From Rotaria socialis (lineage: Eukaryota > Rotifera > Eurotatoria > Philodinida > Philodinidae), in assembly GCA_905331475.1 (NCBI GenBank), contig CAJNYU010001940.1, forward strand, positions 87,355 through 151,354: 64,000 nt of DNA. The letters are read 5' to 3'. The notes below the pieces were generated by a model. It was not told the origin of the DNA and searched no databases. It worked only from the letters and a program-made list of their open reading frames with translations. Shown piece by piece: positions 46,367 through 60,100 of this stretch (position 1 is its first letter; each line of letters begins with the position of its first letter). Both the position numbers and the translations under genes were made by a program.

Positions 46367-49300
46367 TCATATATTATTTTCAGTAGTTTTGTTATTTGTA
46401 AATATGTTAGTTTGATGATCTGAATTAGATGATGAACCAATAGCTTCCTTGATTTTTCGTTGAATGTATTTGCTTCTATCATTTTGTGCTTGAATTTTGA
46501 TAAATTCATCATAATCAATCTATGAAAAAGAAAAAATCATTTATTTTTATCAATGAAGAAGAATTAGAAACATACTGGTACACATTTATATCCAAGTGAA
46601 TTCAATAATCTTAATTGTAATGCTACAGAACCCGAAACAGATTTTGTTAAAAGTGTTTTATCTTGATAATCAAGACATTTGAGTGCAATTCTATTAATAA
46701 AAATATCAATGGTTTCTTATATTTTATCTCTCTACCTAATTATGCATTAATTTACTTAAAATTATTTTCATCCATACGAATTTTATTAAATGTAGTTTGT
46801 CCATTACTACCGTTGTTATCTCCATTCGTTAAAACAGTATTTAAATCTTGTGGTGCTCCTGCTTTATCAACTACCATTAAGCAATCTAGAAATGAAAATA
46901 TTTTACAATGAAATAATAAATAGCTTTGAGAAAATCGTACCAATGACAATCATATTCGATGTAACAACATTAAATTTCGCATGTTTATTTTCAGCAGCAA
47001 ACGCTACAACTGTTTTAGCTAATTGATCTTGTGCATTCGAATCTTTTAATGTCAATTGTTGTGCAAGTTGTTCAATATTAAATGTTGGTTTAGGAAATTT
47101 TTTTGAAATTTTTTGTAAACTATATGAATAAGTTGTAAGCAATTTGAGAGCACTTGCTATTTTTGAATTTGATATTTCATCTTAAAATGTTTTCAAAAAA
47201 TTAATTATTAAAAACAAAACACTAGTTTCTAATTTGATATTTATTACTTTGTACAACTTGAAATATATCTTGATTAAGAACAGTAGATAAATGATTTTGA
47301 TTTGCTTGATCTAAGATAGCAAGTGACCAAACAAGATCAATACGACTTTTTATTTCATTTAATTGATTATCTTCATGAATATTTTGGTCAAGTTTTAAAT
47401 GATTTTCAATTATTTTCGATAATAAAGGCGGAGAATAATTAACAGAAGCACATGTACGTATAAACGTTTGTACACATTTATTTTTTGATGATGAAAATAC
47501 ATTAGATTCTTCTAAAAGTAATCTTCCAAATGCATCAAGTAATTCGCAATGGCGTAAACGAAGTGTTCCCATAGAAGTTACAATTGATTGAAACTAGAAA
47601 ATAAAGTTGATTTCATTATAATACATTGAGTGACTTTCTATTTATTAGATAGAAGAATTTCAAATCTATTATGAGATTTCTTCTCACAAAAGACCAACCG
47701 AGCTGGTTTCAAATCAACTGATATTATTGCTTATTTCAACATAGTTTATTTGTTAATTTTAAGAAAGCCACTGGAAACTATCATTTACTAAGTATTTTCT
47801 TTTCATGAAGAGAAGAAGCATTAATTACTTCTGTTATGAATGTTGAATCGCAGTTAGTTGTTTTATCTTACTTATAACATTATGAATTTTTTATTTTAAT
47901 GCGAGATTACTACGATTATTTTTGTGTTCAAAATATTTTGGATCCCTTGAAATTCATGCATATCAACAAACAATTCTTTTTTATTAATCGCACACAAAAT
48001 AAAAATAGTTTTCATTTGAGAGAAAATCTGAAGCATTTAATTAATTAAATTTAATCTTTACACCACCAGTAAATCTAGCCGGAGTATGGTAAAGTTGAAG
48101 GAATTTGATTTCGCAAATAGTGCTATTTTAAAATATGACTTTTCCAAGTTTTAAATCTACTATCAAGTATATTGAAACTAATAGATTCATCGGTGAATGA
48201 TCAAATTAGTCCAATTCTCTTCAAGTTTCAAGTTAATTTAATTGTTTTCATTTTTAAAATAATAAATTTTAAAGATAAGTATACTGTTTTTCTTTCCATT
48301 ACTAATAATATAATAGATCGTCTGGACGCAAAACAAAAGATGAAATATTATTTGAAAAATTTATAAATCGAGACAAAAACGTCGAATAGAGTCAATTTCA
48401 TTGAAGTCTATTTATAGTTAAGAGATGAAATCAAAGCTGTTTGAACATTTAATATTAGTATGCGTCTTCGTTAGTAAAAGTATCATCAACTTTTAACTTG
48501 AAACTATTTTCTTTCAATCATTACAAGTTTGAAATAGTTTCTTGTTATAACAGAACATATTCAGTTGCTGACACATACCTTCTGGTATACTAAAATAGAC
48601 ATGATGAACACGCTAAAATCTTCTAGTCTTGATTTAGTTAACATTTCTATTTCTATTATTGTAATGAATGATGAGATAGGTATCAATATGTAGTGTAAAA
48701 TCATTAATAAAATAAAATCCTAGAATCTACTAGACAGTTGACTAGACCATCACAACACTGATCTTGAACTTTAGTTATTCAGTTCATTTTACAAATTAAA
48801 CATATTACATATGAATGAAAAAATCTGTAGTGTCATACTATTACGTTCGAACTAGTGATATAATGTTTAATAATAAAAAGAATATATATACTTACTACAA
48901 ATGGATCATTAATATTATTAATTTGTTCAAATGCATCTCGAATTAATCGTTCTAGAAATGATTTATCATATACATTTAACATGGAACATGCCAAAAGACA
49001 ATCTTTCAATTTCTCTAATGGAAATAAAAACGATTCACTTAATTTAAGCAAATGATAACAAGCAGCACGTATAACAGTTCTATCACGTCGTTTTAACATT
49101 GATTTATTAACTAATATTTTAAACCAATCATCAAATACAAGAGTATCACTTATTTCTAAAATTCTTTCATCCAAACGATTTATTAAACGATCGTTGTACG
49201 ATAATTTATGTGTTAATGCTATTATATCGCGTATATTATCGAATTCAAAATAGCGACCTTCAGCTAAAGCTAAAAGGCGATTGTAAATACGATGAATCCA

Positions 49301-51268
49301 TTGTGCTGTATGACGCGAAGATTTTAATTCTTCTAATATACGAACAATCTTAAAGAATGAAAATTTTAATTTTGAAAACTAAGAAAACAAAATAATTACT
49401 TGATGAACACTGATACGTCTTAACCGATTGGCAAGTGCGAGAGAAAATCTATCAGTAAATTCGTTATCTTCAGGATAATATTTTGTAACAAATGCTATAG
49501 CTGTTAATACTTCATGATCACTGAATTTGCTCAACTAAAAACAAAAATTCATCTTTCATGATATGTTTGTTAATTTATTTTTCTTGAATGACTCACAAAA
49601 GTAATTAAAAGGGATTCCATACGATTTCGTGCATTACCAGATTGTGCATAAGTTTGAGTAGCGTCGCTATTTTCAATTGATGCTAATTGACACATTTTCT
49701 GTAAACCTAATGCAAATTCTGTCGATATAACATATTTATCAAAAATAGTCATCAAATCTTCGACAGTATTTGCTTCTCTAATATTTGCTGAAAGCATTTG
49801 ATCAGGTGCTTGATCATCAGATTCTTCTCGAGTAGCAGACTAAAAAATTAAAAAATTAAAATAAACAAAGCAATGATTCACTTGTCAGTGGTTAAAATAC
49901 GCTTCATTGGTATTTTTCTTTTAGGATTTCTGATATTTTGTTTTTCTCATTAATCTTCAAAGTTACACTTTTTTCTATTAAAAGCTAACTGTGTGATGAT
50001 GAAGGCATATTCAATACTAGTAGGTTTAGTTACTCTTGTTGTCGATGATAACGTTTACGCCCTAAAGCTAATCATCTTTTTACACTTAAAATTAAAAACT
50101 CTACAGTATGCATCAGAATTTTTTCATGTTATAAGATCATCTGAAGTAAAAAAAAAAAGACACCTTAACAAAAACAGAGAAGCAGATGGAAGTATATTTA
50201 TGATGTGTTGTGAATAGAAGATTAGAGCATACACCTTTTCCCTTTCGTAGCTCCAATTATAGTTATACGTATGCCTATGAGGATTCGCAGTTTGCTGAGC
50301 TGGTTCTTTTTTTCTTAAATTGAATGGTTAATTTCAGTTTCAGTTCTCCGTTCATGAATTGTCACAGGTCTAGTTAGAGCTACCATCATTTTTTTTGTTC
50401 TCATTAATTTCATAGGCTATGCCATAGATGTTGCATACTTATCAAGTAAAGATTTTATCATTATTCATACAGAGCTATAGATCAAGTAGAAGTCTCAAGG
50501 TAGTTGTCTAATATTCTCGACATACCCTCAAAAACAAATAAAAAAGAATCAGAAAATATATGCGACTATTCATTTTATGTTGAAAATAATTTTACTTCAT
50601 CTGATTGTTTTGTTAATGATCGTTCTCTTTTTGGTTGTTTCGGTTTGTGTACATTGGATTTTTCAGAACTATCTGTTATAATTTTCTTTTGTCCAGGCAC
50701 TTTTTCCGTGGAAATATATTGTGAACTATCGAATACTGTTTCAACGTTAATTTTATTTGTTGCTGTTTTTCGAGATGTTTCCCTTTTCGATTGCATCTTA
50801 GAATTGGATGTTTTTGCCTCAGTTTTTCGTGCTAATTGCCGCCGTTGTTCTTCGGCTTCATAATCATTAATATTAGAAATATCATTTTCGTATCGAGTTT
50901 TTGTTGATAAATTTGATGCTAACCTTGATGGATCATCGAATGAAGAAGAATGAAGAATATTTGGTCGACGAGGACTTATTGGAATCGGAATTTTCTCAGT
51001 TTCATCATCAGAAAATAATTTTTTTACATCGAGTTTACGTGTTCCCATTGATGGAGCTTGATGAGATACTGACTAAAATAGAATTAATTAAATACATTTG
51101 TATGTGAAATTTTCTCACTTTAGGATTAGATGATTGAGCCTGGGATGTTTTGTGCTGATTAGAAAGAGGACGTATCGATCTTAAAAATACAGTTGTTGTG
51201 GATGAATAGGACAACGACACCGTTCGACTGCATGAACCAAGAAATCGGAACATTTGAGAGCTATTCAC
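46367..51268 (-). CDS. FASTK/RAP-domain mitochondrial RNA-binding protein
   Basis: Ten exons in transcription order: 51268-51119, 51072-50596, 49839-49597, 49534-49400, 49348-48896, 47593-47248, 47180-46941, 46885-46756, 46690-46576, 46519-46367; 813 residues. FASTK-family proteins bind and process mitochondrial transcripts. The N-terminus (FRFLGSCSRTVSLSYSSTT, Ser/Arg-rich, no acids) looks like a mitochondrial presequence. Residues 60-210 are basic and disordered. Residues 225-600 are helical repeats typical of the family (DLMTIFDKYV, LALANRLRRISVHQIVRILE, DTLVFDDWFKILVNKSML, LRHCELLDAFGRLLLEESNV). The C-terminal ~70 residues before the tail form a RAP domain (ALQLRLLNSLGYKCVPIDYD). Which FASTKD paralog it is cannot be said. 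Two introns exceed 750 bp (49840-50595 and 47594-48895). Divergent from the dynein LIC gene. Confidence 0.78.
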
Positions 51269-51892
51269 GTTGGCTCACGTCGAAATAAAAGTTGTTTGAT
51301 ATATGAAAAGTAAATGGTAATAATATGTAAGGTCGAATCTTTGTATATCACTATATATATAGAATAGAAATTCAATTCATTTGCACTAGTATTTCATTGG
51401 ATCTTGTATTCTTCAATAAATTCTTCCACTTTATTCTTACTATTTGATTGGTAGATAGAGTATAATTGATAATCTCTCAAAGAATGAATCAAATCTTAAT
51501 TCATTGTTCGAAGCACAATATCTGTTTAATAAATATCACTTTTTCTATTAATAATAGTACCTTTCAATAATCATTTTTCATATTATGAGTATGAGTTAAT
51601 CGTTTATCTAACATTATCAAAGAGGTTTGATTTGATATTTCTATTGGTAAATTTGTTTTGACCATTAATCATAGTTGCAACTGTGCTTACTTTTCATATT
51701 TGTCCATCTATCAACGATCATTGTCAATTGTTATATATCTGTAAGTGAAAAATAAGGAGATCGATGCGACAGATTTTTGTTTAATTTACCTATTTTTGGT
51801 AGTTTTGATTAAATGTAGCGACTGATGTTTTTGACAAAAAAATTTTCTTTTCTTCCTATTTTTCGGTTTCTTACAGAAACAGCATTGATATT
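51269..51892. other. Divergent promoter region, FASTK/RAP and dynein LIC
   Basis: About 620 bp between opposing start codons, strongly A+T-rich, with a TATATATATAGAATAG stretch near 51350 that could be a TATA-like element for the minus-strand gene (weak). Confidence 0.35.
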
Positions 51893-54846
51893 ATGACGAA
51901 GCAAACTATCGTCGATGAATCTCTTCCATCTCTAGATAATACTGATGAAAAACAAGGCGTTTGGTATGTAAATTGATACATATATCTATGCAACATTTTC
52001 TATTCACTTGAACTGTTGATTCAATAGGGCATCAATATTACGTGATGTCAAATCGTCAACAAAAAAAGCACCTGCAACAAAATCGCTCGTTGTTCTTGGC
52101 GATAATGAAAGTGGTCGTACAACATTAGTGGCTAAACTACAAGGAAATGATGATCCTAAGCGGGGTGCTGGCTTAGAATATCATTATATTGATGTTAGAG
52201 ATGACGACCGAGATGGTATTAGATTAATATATTGTCTTTATTATTATTTTTTTTTATTCTTTCAATTACTAGACACTCCAAAATTGGGCGTATGGATACT
52301 TGATGGAGATGTAACATGTTCATCACCTTTACTTAAATTTGCAATAAAATCAGATACATTCGAAGATACAGTTATTATTCTTGTTGCCAGTATGACGCAA
52401 CCATGGTCTTTATTATCAACATTAAAAAAATGGATAACACTTACTGAGGAGCATATTGATCGACTTAAATTAGATCCAACACGTTTACATGAAATACGTG
52501 ATCGGCTTCAGCACGATTTTCAACATTACACAGAGCCAAATGATACATCAATAATGATAACATCATCTTCATCATCAGCAACTATAAAAAGTGGAATAAC
52601 TGGTGGTCGAATTCCTAGTTCAGTCTCATCAGTTTCATTAGCATCGGGAACAACACCTGCAAATATGAATAATAGTGAAGAACAAATTGTTTTACCACTT
52701 CCAGATGGCGTATTGACAAGATCACTCGGAATTCCTATTGTTGTTGTTATTACAAAAGTATATTTCGTTTTTATACATTATTTCTATTTATTTATTTATT
52801 TTCATTGTCTATATTTAGTGTGATGCAATGGCAACTCTCGAAAAAGAAAACGATTATAAAGACGAACAGTTTGATTTTATGCAATATCATCTAAGAAAAT
52901 TTTGTTTAGAATGTATGACTATTATTTTTAATAATTTTATCAATCAATTGATTAAATTTATTTAGATGGTGCTGCATTGTTTTATACGTCTGTAAAAGAG
53001 AAAAAAAATATGGATAAATTATACAAATATATTTTACATAAATGTTATGGTTATCCATTTATATCACCTGCTGCTATTGTTGAGCGTGATGCTATTTTTA
53101 TTCCATCTGGTTGGGATAATCCAAAGAAAGTCGATATTTTATTGGAAAATCTTCATCGTCTGAAACCAACCGATAATTATTCAGATGTATTTGTTAAACC
53201 TGTTGTTCGTCGGGTATTTTGTTTTTCAATACACTAGTTAAAATTTATTATCAGTTTTTCTTTCTCATGTCATTAGCCATTACAACGTGATAATGAAATT
53301 ATCGCAGCTGAAGATGATCAAGAGTTTTTATCTCGTCTTCAGTTAACACTGAATCGTGCTGCATCACCTGGAAGAACTGTGAGTGTTTACCAATATGAAA
53401 AGAGTTTCGTTATATTAATATTAATAATAATTTTTAGGATGAAAATGCTACACCAGTAATGCCACGTAATGTAATGACAACAGGTGCAAACAGTGGCATC
53501 ATTTCCCAAACACCATCGATGCCTGGTCGGTCGCGAAACCAACCGGTATAGCTAATTTATGTTTAATTTTAACTAATAACGATAGAATTTGTTTATTTTA
53601 AGAGTACTTCATCGGGCGGTACAAGTGCGACAGCTAATGAAGGAGCCTTAGCTAACTTTTTTAATAGTCTTCTGACAAGAAAATCAGGAGGTCCAGTAAC
53701 TCCAACGAATGCCAGTTCACCTGTCAATCAGCGGCCAAGTAAGCTGTTTCTTTCTTAAATGATGAAGTTTGAAATTAAAAAAATATGCTAAAAATCTCAT
53801 AGTTGAAACACCATAAATACGAATGATGAGCACAATATTTTCTATTATTTTCATCTTTGTACCGTAGAAAGAAGTCCTTGTCACGCAGATGTTGTATATC
53901 TGTGTAATGTAGATAATTAATTTTTTGGTTCATTATTCCTCTATCTAATATTTGAATAAAGAAAGAATGAGAAATCTTCTAGGACTTGCACTTAAGGATG
54001 AAGCGCTCTCAAGTTTATCAATGTCGAATATAATACTCGTATAGAAAAAAAACAGAATTCAATCATCTATACATAAATCTATGAATAACTATTTCGGAAG
54101 CAATTTTTACTCGATAAAAAATGGTTCCATTTCATACCATTAAGACTAGCTTTGATGTTTGACGTATTGAATCGATGGTTTTCAGTTATTAGAGATCGAC
54201 GAAGAATCTTCTGCCTTTTTCTTATACACCTATCAGTACATGAATCAAGTTTTGATAATGTTTCCTATTAAGAATAAGAATTCTAAAACTTTGTGACAGG
54301 ACAATCAAACATTCATCTCTATGTTTCATCATATTTATATCATAAAAAATTTGTCTTCCAGTTTTTAATTTTCTGTAAAAGTGCGTAAATGTGTCCCGAA
54401 GGAAAAATTATCTGCAAAAAATACAACGAAAACGGAGTTTTAGCTTGCTGAAAAAAACAAGTTCATCAGTAACTTGTAACTTATTTTGTTAATCATCTTT
54501 TCAAGTTAGGCCTTTACTCCCTTTAAATCTCACTCTGAAGTACCAAGACGTTATTCTTTACATCACGTATATGATGGTGTATTTTAGCTGGGGTATAGTC
54601 AATTCGCTATGTTACATTTCATTTTTAATGTTTATTATTGTAATTTTGTTTTCAGAATTTTTAACTACAGCAAAAATTGAAAATTGTTTTAATTAATATT
54701 CCATTTTAGATTCAGACAATAGTGGTGTCGATTCGAGTTCGATGGCTAACCAAAGTGTGTTTTCAATTAGTTTCAATGAGATAAATTTTATTATAAACTT
54801 TCTTTGTTTTGTTTCAGATTCCCAAAAACAACAAGAGCAATCTTAA
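51893..54846 (+). CDS. DYNC1LI: Cytoplasmic dynein 1 light intermediate chain
   Basis: Ten exons: 51893-51963, 52028-52215, 52273-52757, 52819-52912, 52966-53213, 53277-53378, 53438-53545, 53603-53738, 54710-54754, 54818-54846; 501 residues (human LIC1 523, LIC2 492). It links dynein heavy chain to cargo adaptors. The G-protein-like domain has [75 protein letters not shown] and [14 protein letters not shown]. The C-terminal adaptor-binding helix is intact: [19 protein letters not shown], which in other animals contacts Hook, BICD and Spindly proteins. The P-loop lysine (GAGKTS in human LIC1) is Arg here. A Ser/Thr-rich insert (about residues 190-230) precedes [15 protein letters not shown]. 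Intron 8 is 971 bp. A single gene represents the LIC1/LIC2 group here. Confidence 0.93.
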
Positions 54847-54934
54847 TCACAACCGAATCTTTTTCTTTTTAATTGTTTGTCGTATGCCTTCTTAAAGAAC
54901 AATATAATAAACTATAGATATGGTTCATAGTCTA

Positions 54935-54940
54935 AATAAA
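54935..54940 (+). promoter_or_regulatory. Dynein LIC polyadenylation signal (AATAAA)
   Basis: AATAAA about 90 bases after the stop codon. Confidence 0.55.
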
Positions 54941-56397
54941 ACGATTAATCAAAACAGATCAATGCAACAATTGATATTTTAAAAAAATAGCAAGTTTATG
55001 CACAATTAAGTTGTCTGTAGAAGAACCTTTCGTATCATATTGGTTTATTTAACTAGACATTTAATAGGTTTAATAAGAAACGTAATAGTATGAAAACTGA
55101 TGTTTAGTACGCTTAGGTATGAAATATGATTGCGAAGTAAGCATGGAGCTACATTTTGGTTCAACAATACAAAAGAATCATACGTTGATATTAATTCAAG
55201 AGAAATCATCACTTGCTCTTATCATACTTAGAGAAGATGAATTGAAGCTATTTGCTGGCATAAGCGAATTCACGGTCAATCTTTTGTATTTTATGAAGTA
55301 GCCTATTTAAAACAACAATCGACGAATAACAATTTCGATACTGCTCATAAAGCTGTAGTTAAACAAGCAACATAAGAATCTAACACAATGCTGACTCTTT
55401 TCACAAGATATACTTAATTATGTAATAAAATCGATCTAGAATACGACTGAGAGAAAGCTAAGTGTGATTTTCCTCTTCGAATGATTTCTTGGTAAATAAT
55501 GGTAATTAGGTCACATAATTATAGTAAATGACGTGTGAAGAATTTGCAACATTTTCATATACGTTATATAAAGAGAATGGCAAAACGTATTTCATCTATG
55601 TTCAGCGTTAGTTTTTGATTTATCATAGATAAACTTTCTTTTTACGAACAAAAGAAGCTGTCATACTATCTTTGATGCAGTTTAAAAATATGACCATGTT
55701 GCATGTTCAACATTTCAAAAATAATCGATCAAATATGAATTTTTAAATAATAAGAACAAAAACACGATTCTTTAAGTGTTTGATTTGAAAAAGTTACAGC
55801 AAAAAGTTGTAAACATCATGAAATTCAGCCACTCTTCTCATCTGTTGTAATTTATATGTTGTTTCGTTTTTTTTCTGTCGTTCAATTGACACTATATCAT
55901 GCATAGCAATAACCAAAAAACTTGCTTTTCAGTGAACAAGTAATTGATGAAACGACAATTCAACTGATTGAAACTATGTAGACTCCGCGATACATCGATC
56001 GATCTACTACGTCAAGTACACAGATAAAATCGTAAACAAAGATATCGACTCGATTTGGTTCAGATTTTTTCTTTAAAAACTTGTATGAACAATACCGTGT
56101 AGAATCATTAGCTATACAATTGATATGATGGAATTACTAAATGAAAATGCCAAAGACAAAGATACACAATATATGTAATCGAATAGTCAATTGAATACGA
56201 TCATTAAAGATCGTTTAAACTTTCATTATTGAAAGGAAACAGCTCAAGAAACCAGCGGTCCTATCGCAAAAAAATTGAATGTGTTTTGTTTTTAGCATGA
56301 AGTTATTCCATATTGTCTTATTTTCTTTTTTAAATTGATAATAAAAACAACGATGAAATAAACTGTCGTTCTTGTTGTTAGTATCTTCACTATTATT
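54941..56397. other. Spacer between dynein LIC and eL41
   Basis: About 1.5 kb. A 60-codon ORF at 55119-55301 (LALIILREDELKLFAGISEF) is coding-like in composition and the frame after its stop continues with more readable residues, so it might be an eroded gene piece; family unknown. Nothing else supported. Confidence 0.35.
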
Positions 56398-56539
56398 TTA
56401 TTTCGATCGTTCCCGCATACGTCTTCGTTTACGTTTGAGTCGTCGCATTCGTTTCTTACGCCACTAAACGAGTTAAGAGAGAAAAAGTTCAGACTTCATA
56501 ATGATTATATATAAAATAAAATCTTACTTTAGCCCTCAT
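56398..56539 (-). CDS. RPL41: Ribosomal protein eL41
   Basis: Two exons in transcription order, 56539-56528 and 56463-56398, encode 25 residues: MRAK joined across a 64-bp intron to WRKKRMRRLKRKRRRMRERS and a final Lys. Human eL41 is also 25 residues and differs at only two positions. It is the shortest ribosomal protein, an all-basic helix that lies at the bridge between the subunits. The splice junction (AAA|GTAAGA ... CGTTTAG|TGG) is consensus, and the second exon holds almost the whole protein. It lies between dynein LIC and ADAM10, same strand as ADAM10. Confidence 0.95.
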
Positions 56540-56641
56540 GCTTAATTAAATGAATTTGATTATAATAAAAATGATATTAAAACACGAAGTTTCTGTTTTC
56601 GAGAAAATATCTAGAAGGCACAACGAATTCATTCATAGACA

Positions 56642-56677
<36 letters not shown>

Positions 56678-57155
56678 AATTGTATTTCAAGAAACTATTA
56701 GAAAGTGTGAACATAATAACATAACAAAAAAAAGCGAACGAGCAGGATCTCGTTTCCGCATAAGTACATAATAAAAAGAAAAAAAGGCCTCCATCTAAAT
56801 ATATATAACTTTTTTTCCTTCTGCATCATAAAGTATCACTTTGAAAGTGATTGAATGTATATATAAATACGAACATAGCTATATAAATATACACGTAAAA
56901 GACTAACAACAGACTATAAGGAACGAATGGAACATTAGACTAATTATGAGAAGAAAAGAGCAAGAGAATTTCGCTGAGACAGTTTAAATCTGATCTGTGC
57001 CATATGTTAATCAAGAAAGATTTTCATGTCTGACTTGTTGCTTGATAGAGAGAAATGAAAAGATATACATATATAGAAACGTGAAATATAAGCTTCTTAA
57101 TGAAAAGAAAAAAAAGTACTGTTCTAACAAAAAAAAACAAATAAATGTATAAAGA
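56540..57155. other. eL41 upstream / ADAM10 downstream region
   Basis: Contains a (TA)n run at about 56648-56674 and otherwise A+T-rich DNA; it should hold the eL41 promoter and the ADAM10 3' UTR. Confidence 0.5.
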
Positions 57156-60100
57156 CTAAAGATGAGAGGATTTTATTTTATTCTGCTGTATACGTATCTG
57201 TTGCTTATCTGTTGAGTTAGATCCACGTACAAAAACTTTAGGTTGTCCTTTGGATTGTTGTTGTAGAGAAGTGAGCTCACTCCCAGAAGTTGCTGATGAA
57301 GAAGCAGGCTGTCGATTATTATGCATAGCATGTGGCCGAGGACCATGACACTAAAACAGAGCAATTGAATTTATCTTTTCTTTCTAAAAACGATTCACAT
57401 ACACCACGCTTCAGCGAAAGAGTTCGAGCTGGTTTCAAACGTGGATTTGATGATGGAGTATGAACAGAACAAATTTTTACAAAAATACTCATGAAACCAA
57501 TGAGACTTAATAAACCCAATACAAAAGCCCACCAATATTCCTAAAAGAACAAAATTGTTGCTTTGACACGTCGAAAATAAAACAAAACAAAATTAACCTG
57601 AATAAGTTGAGTGATTGTACGAATATTCTCTGCATTAAGTAGCATATTTTTCAATCGAGTCAATGGACCTTCTGCATCAACAGCACGACATTTCCCAAAT
57701 ACATCACAATAACCAGCTGTTCCAGCACAAGCGTGTCCTTTTGAATTTAAGATTAATATAATTAAAAAAGAAACTGAAAATTGAGATTACAAACCAGGTC
57801 GATGTTTATAACCAAATCCAGTCATACTATGATTATTCGGCATACGAAGAGCAAGTGTATCAATACATGAATTTGTTCGAGCTTTGAATAAAAAGAAAAT
57901 TTTTGTATCATCTATTTGTCTTAAAATTTTCTCATTCTTACTATCAAAACATCCGATATGACATAGATATTCTCGATCAACATCTCGTTGCCGTAATGGA
58001 TCTTCAACATTTGGTATTGTTAAAACACATTCTGTTTTATTAATTAATGTACATATACTTTTATTACACTCCTTAAAACAATAAGCTTCTTTAGTATACG
58101 AAAAAAGAAAGCTTCTATAATACATACCCCTCGGTCACATAATTGTGTGTTTTGATTACATAATGCATCAATTGGTTTAAAGAATTGTGTATCATTCAGA
58201 GGACATGTTGCTTGAATACCACTAGAAATGAAAGAATAATCAGTGGGATTATGCAGAATGTCTCTGAAGTCTCATAGTAACAAAACAATATGAATAAACT
58301 ATGATTAGTTTATGTAATTTATAAATTTTTTGTTTTTGTTTTAAATATTGTTGCAGTATGTTTTAAAAATCTTTATCACAAATAGATATGTATTGTTCTT
58401 TTACTTCATGAAAAAGTCTATACAACGATGGCACGAATCAATGAGATCGTATGCTGTTTCCCAGGCTCAGAATAATCGTCATCAAAATTTACATATTTTC
58501 TATGATTATATTGGATGCTTTTTAGAAATCGAATCGCGTAATGTAAAATTTTAAAGAATATAATATATCTTTTAAAAAATATTTAAATAATCTATAATAC
58601 GTATTAAAAAGATATTCGTATTGAATTTATCATTAGATTCTTTTTTTCATATTTGAATTCAACTTACTCGCATCGAACATCTCCAATGCAATCTTGACTG
58701 GCCTTGTCTTTATGGCATATATGTGAGGGTGCATGAAAAGTACATTGATCAGAACAACATGGACCTTTCGATGGACTAAATTTAAATATTAAAATAGATA
58801 TACGAACAGAATTTTTATGAACATTTACCTGCAACGAGCGCCTGGTTTTAATTTACAACCTAGTTTGGCATCAGGACCACCAGCTGGATAACAACAATCG
58901 TCTGTACATTCAGATATAAAACCACAATCACATTCTTCATTATCTTCAACATTTCGATTTCCACAATAGCCCACCTGTGAACATTCTATTGAAGTAAAAA
59001 TAAAATTTACGACTTTATCGATACAATAGTCAAGTATACCAGTTAGACAATTAACTTTTCCGACCAGTTCATTTTTAACAGAAATAACAACTGGTCCCAT
59101 TTTGCCCATGCTACAATTTGAAAATTTATTATTATTTTCTTCAAGACCCGTTGTTGCTCGACGATACATTATATAATGACCATATGTTGTATCACCACCA
59201 CACTTTTCATCATCATGCTAAACAGAAAAACATAATCTTTATACAACAGCAAACGTCTCCATCTGATATAATATACGAACTTCGGCGCCTAGATTATGTC
59301 CGACTTCATGAGCAAATGTTAATTCTGTCATCAACGATGACGTACGTGTGTTATGATTGATAACAGTAATCATTCCTGTATTCAGTGTTTTTGTAACACG
59401 TTGCCCTTCGTACATATCTTTTGATGATTTTTCGCAAATACCACCACGACTATCTAGAAAACAAAGTCGAAATGAAGTTTTATTAATTATTTATAAATAT
59501 AGAACATACTTGATGCAACACTTCCCATCCACGCTAAACCTAATGTTCCATCACCAAAGTCTCGTGCAGCAAATATATATGCTAGACAATAATCAGAAAA
59601 ATCTTCAGCTGAATGCCATGTTAACAAAACATTCGAATCGAGAAATGAACGACAAATATTTGTTTCGCTTAAACTTAAATTTTTGTGTCCACAATCATCT
59701 GGTGTTAAAATCTAAATTAAAAATTTATAAAATATCCTGAACTTAATTTGAAATTTTCAAATAGAATAATCAGGACTCTTATTAAGTTAAGAGTAGAATT
59801 TTTCTCCTGCTACTGATATTTTGATAATGATTCTAGTTAAAATCTAAGAGACAGTAAGGCAATCCTCGAGCATTCATAAGAGACACCATGGCTTACTGAA
59901 AATGTTCTCAAATTCTCTGTCTGGTTGAATGTTACGGATCATTGCTTCCTTGGAAATTTTTATTCCGTATGTGTAATCAAATCCCCTTTACGTAAATCTA
60001 TATTTATCTTTTACAAAGTTTCTAAAAATACATGTCGTTTAATGTTAAGTTTGCGAAGTTGTTTCTTTAGCATACAGCTTTCGGACTAATATTCAATAAT

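Noticed and set aside
48172..48366. 64-codon plus-strand ORF within FASTK/RAP intron 5
   Set aside because: No recognisable motif, A+T-driven, and the opposite strand is a transcribed intron.
58348..58554. 68-codon plus-strand ORF opposite ADAM10
   Set aside because: It lies in the ADAM10 intron between exons 10 and 11 (58222-58667) and shows no domain.
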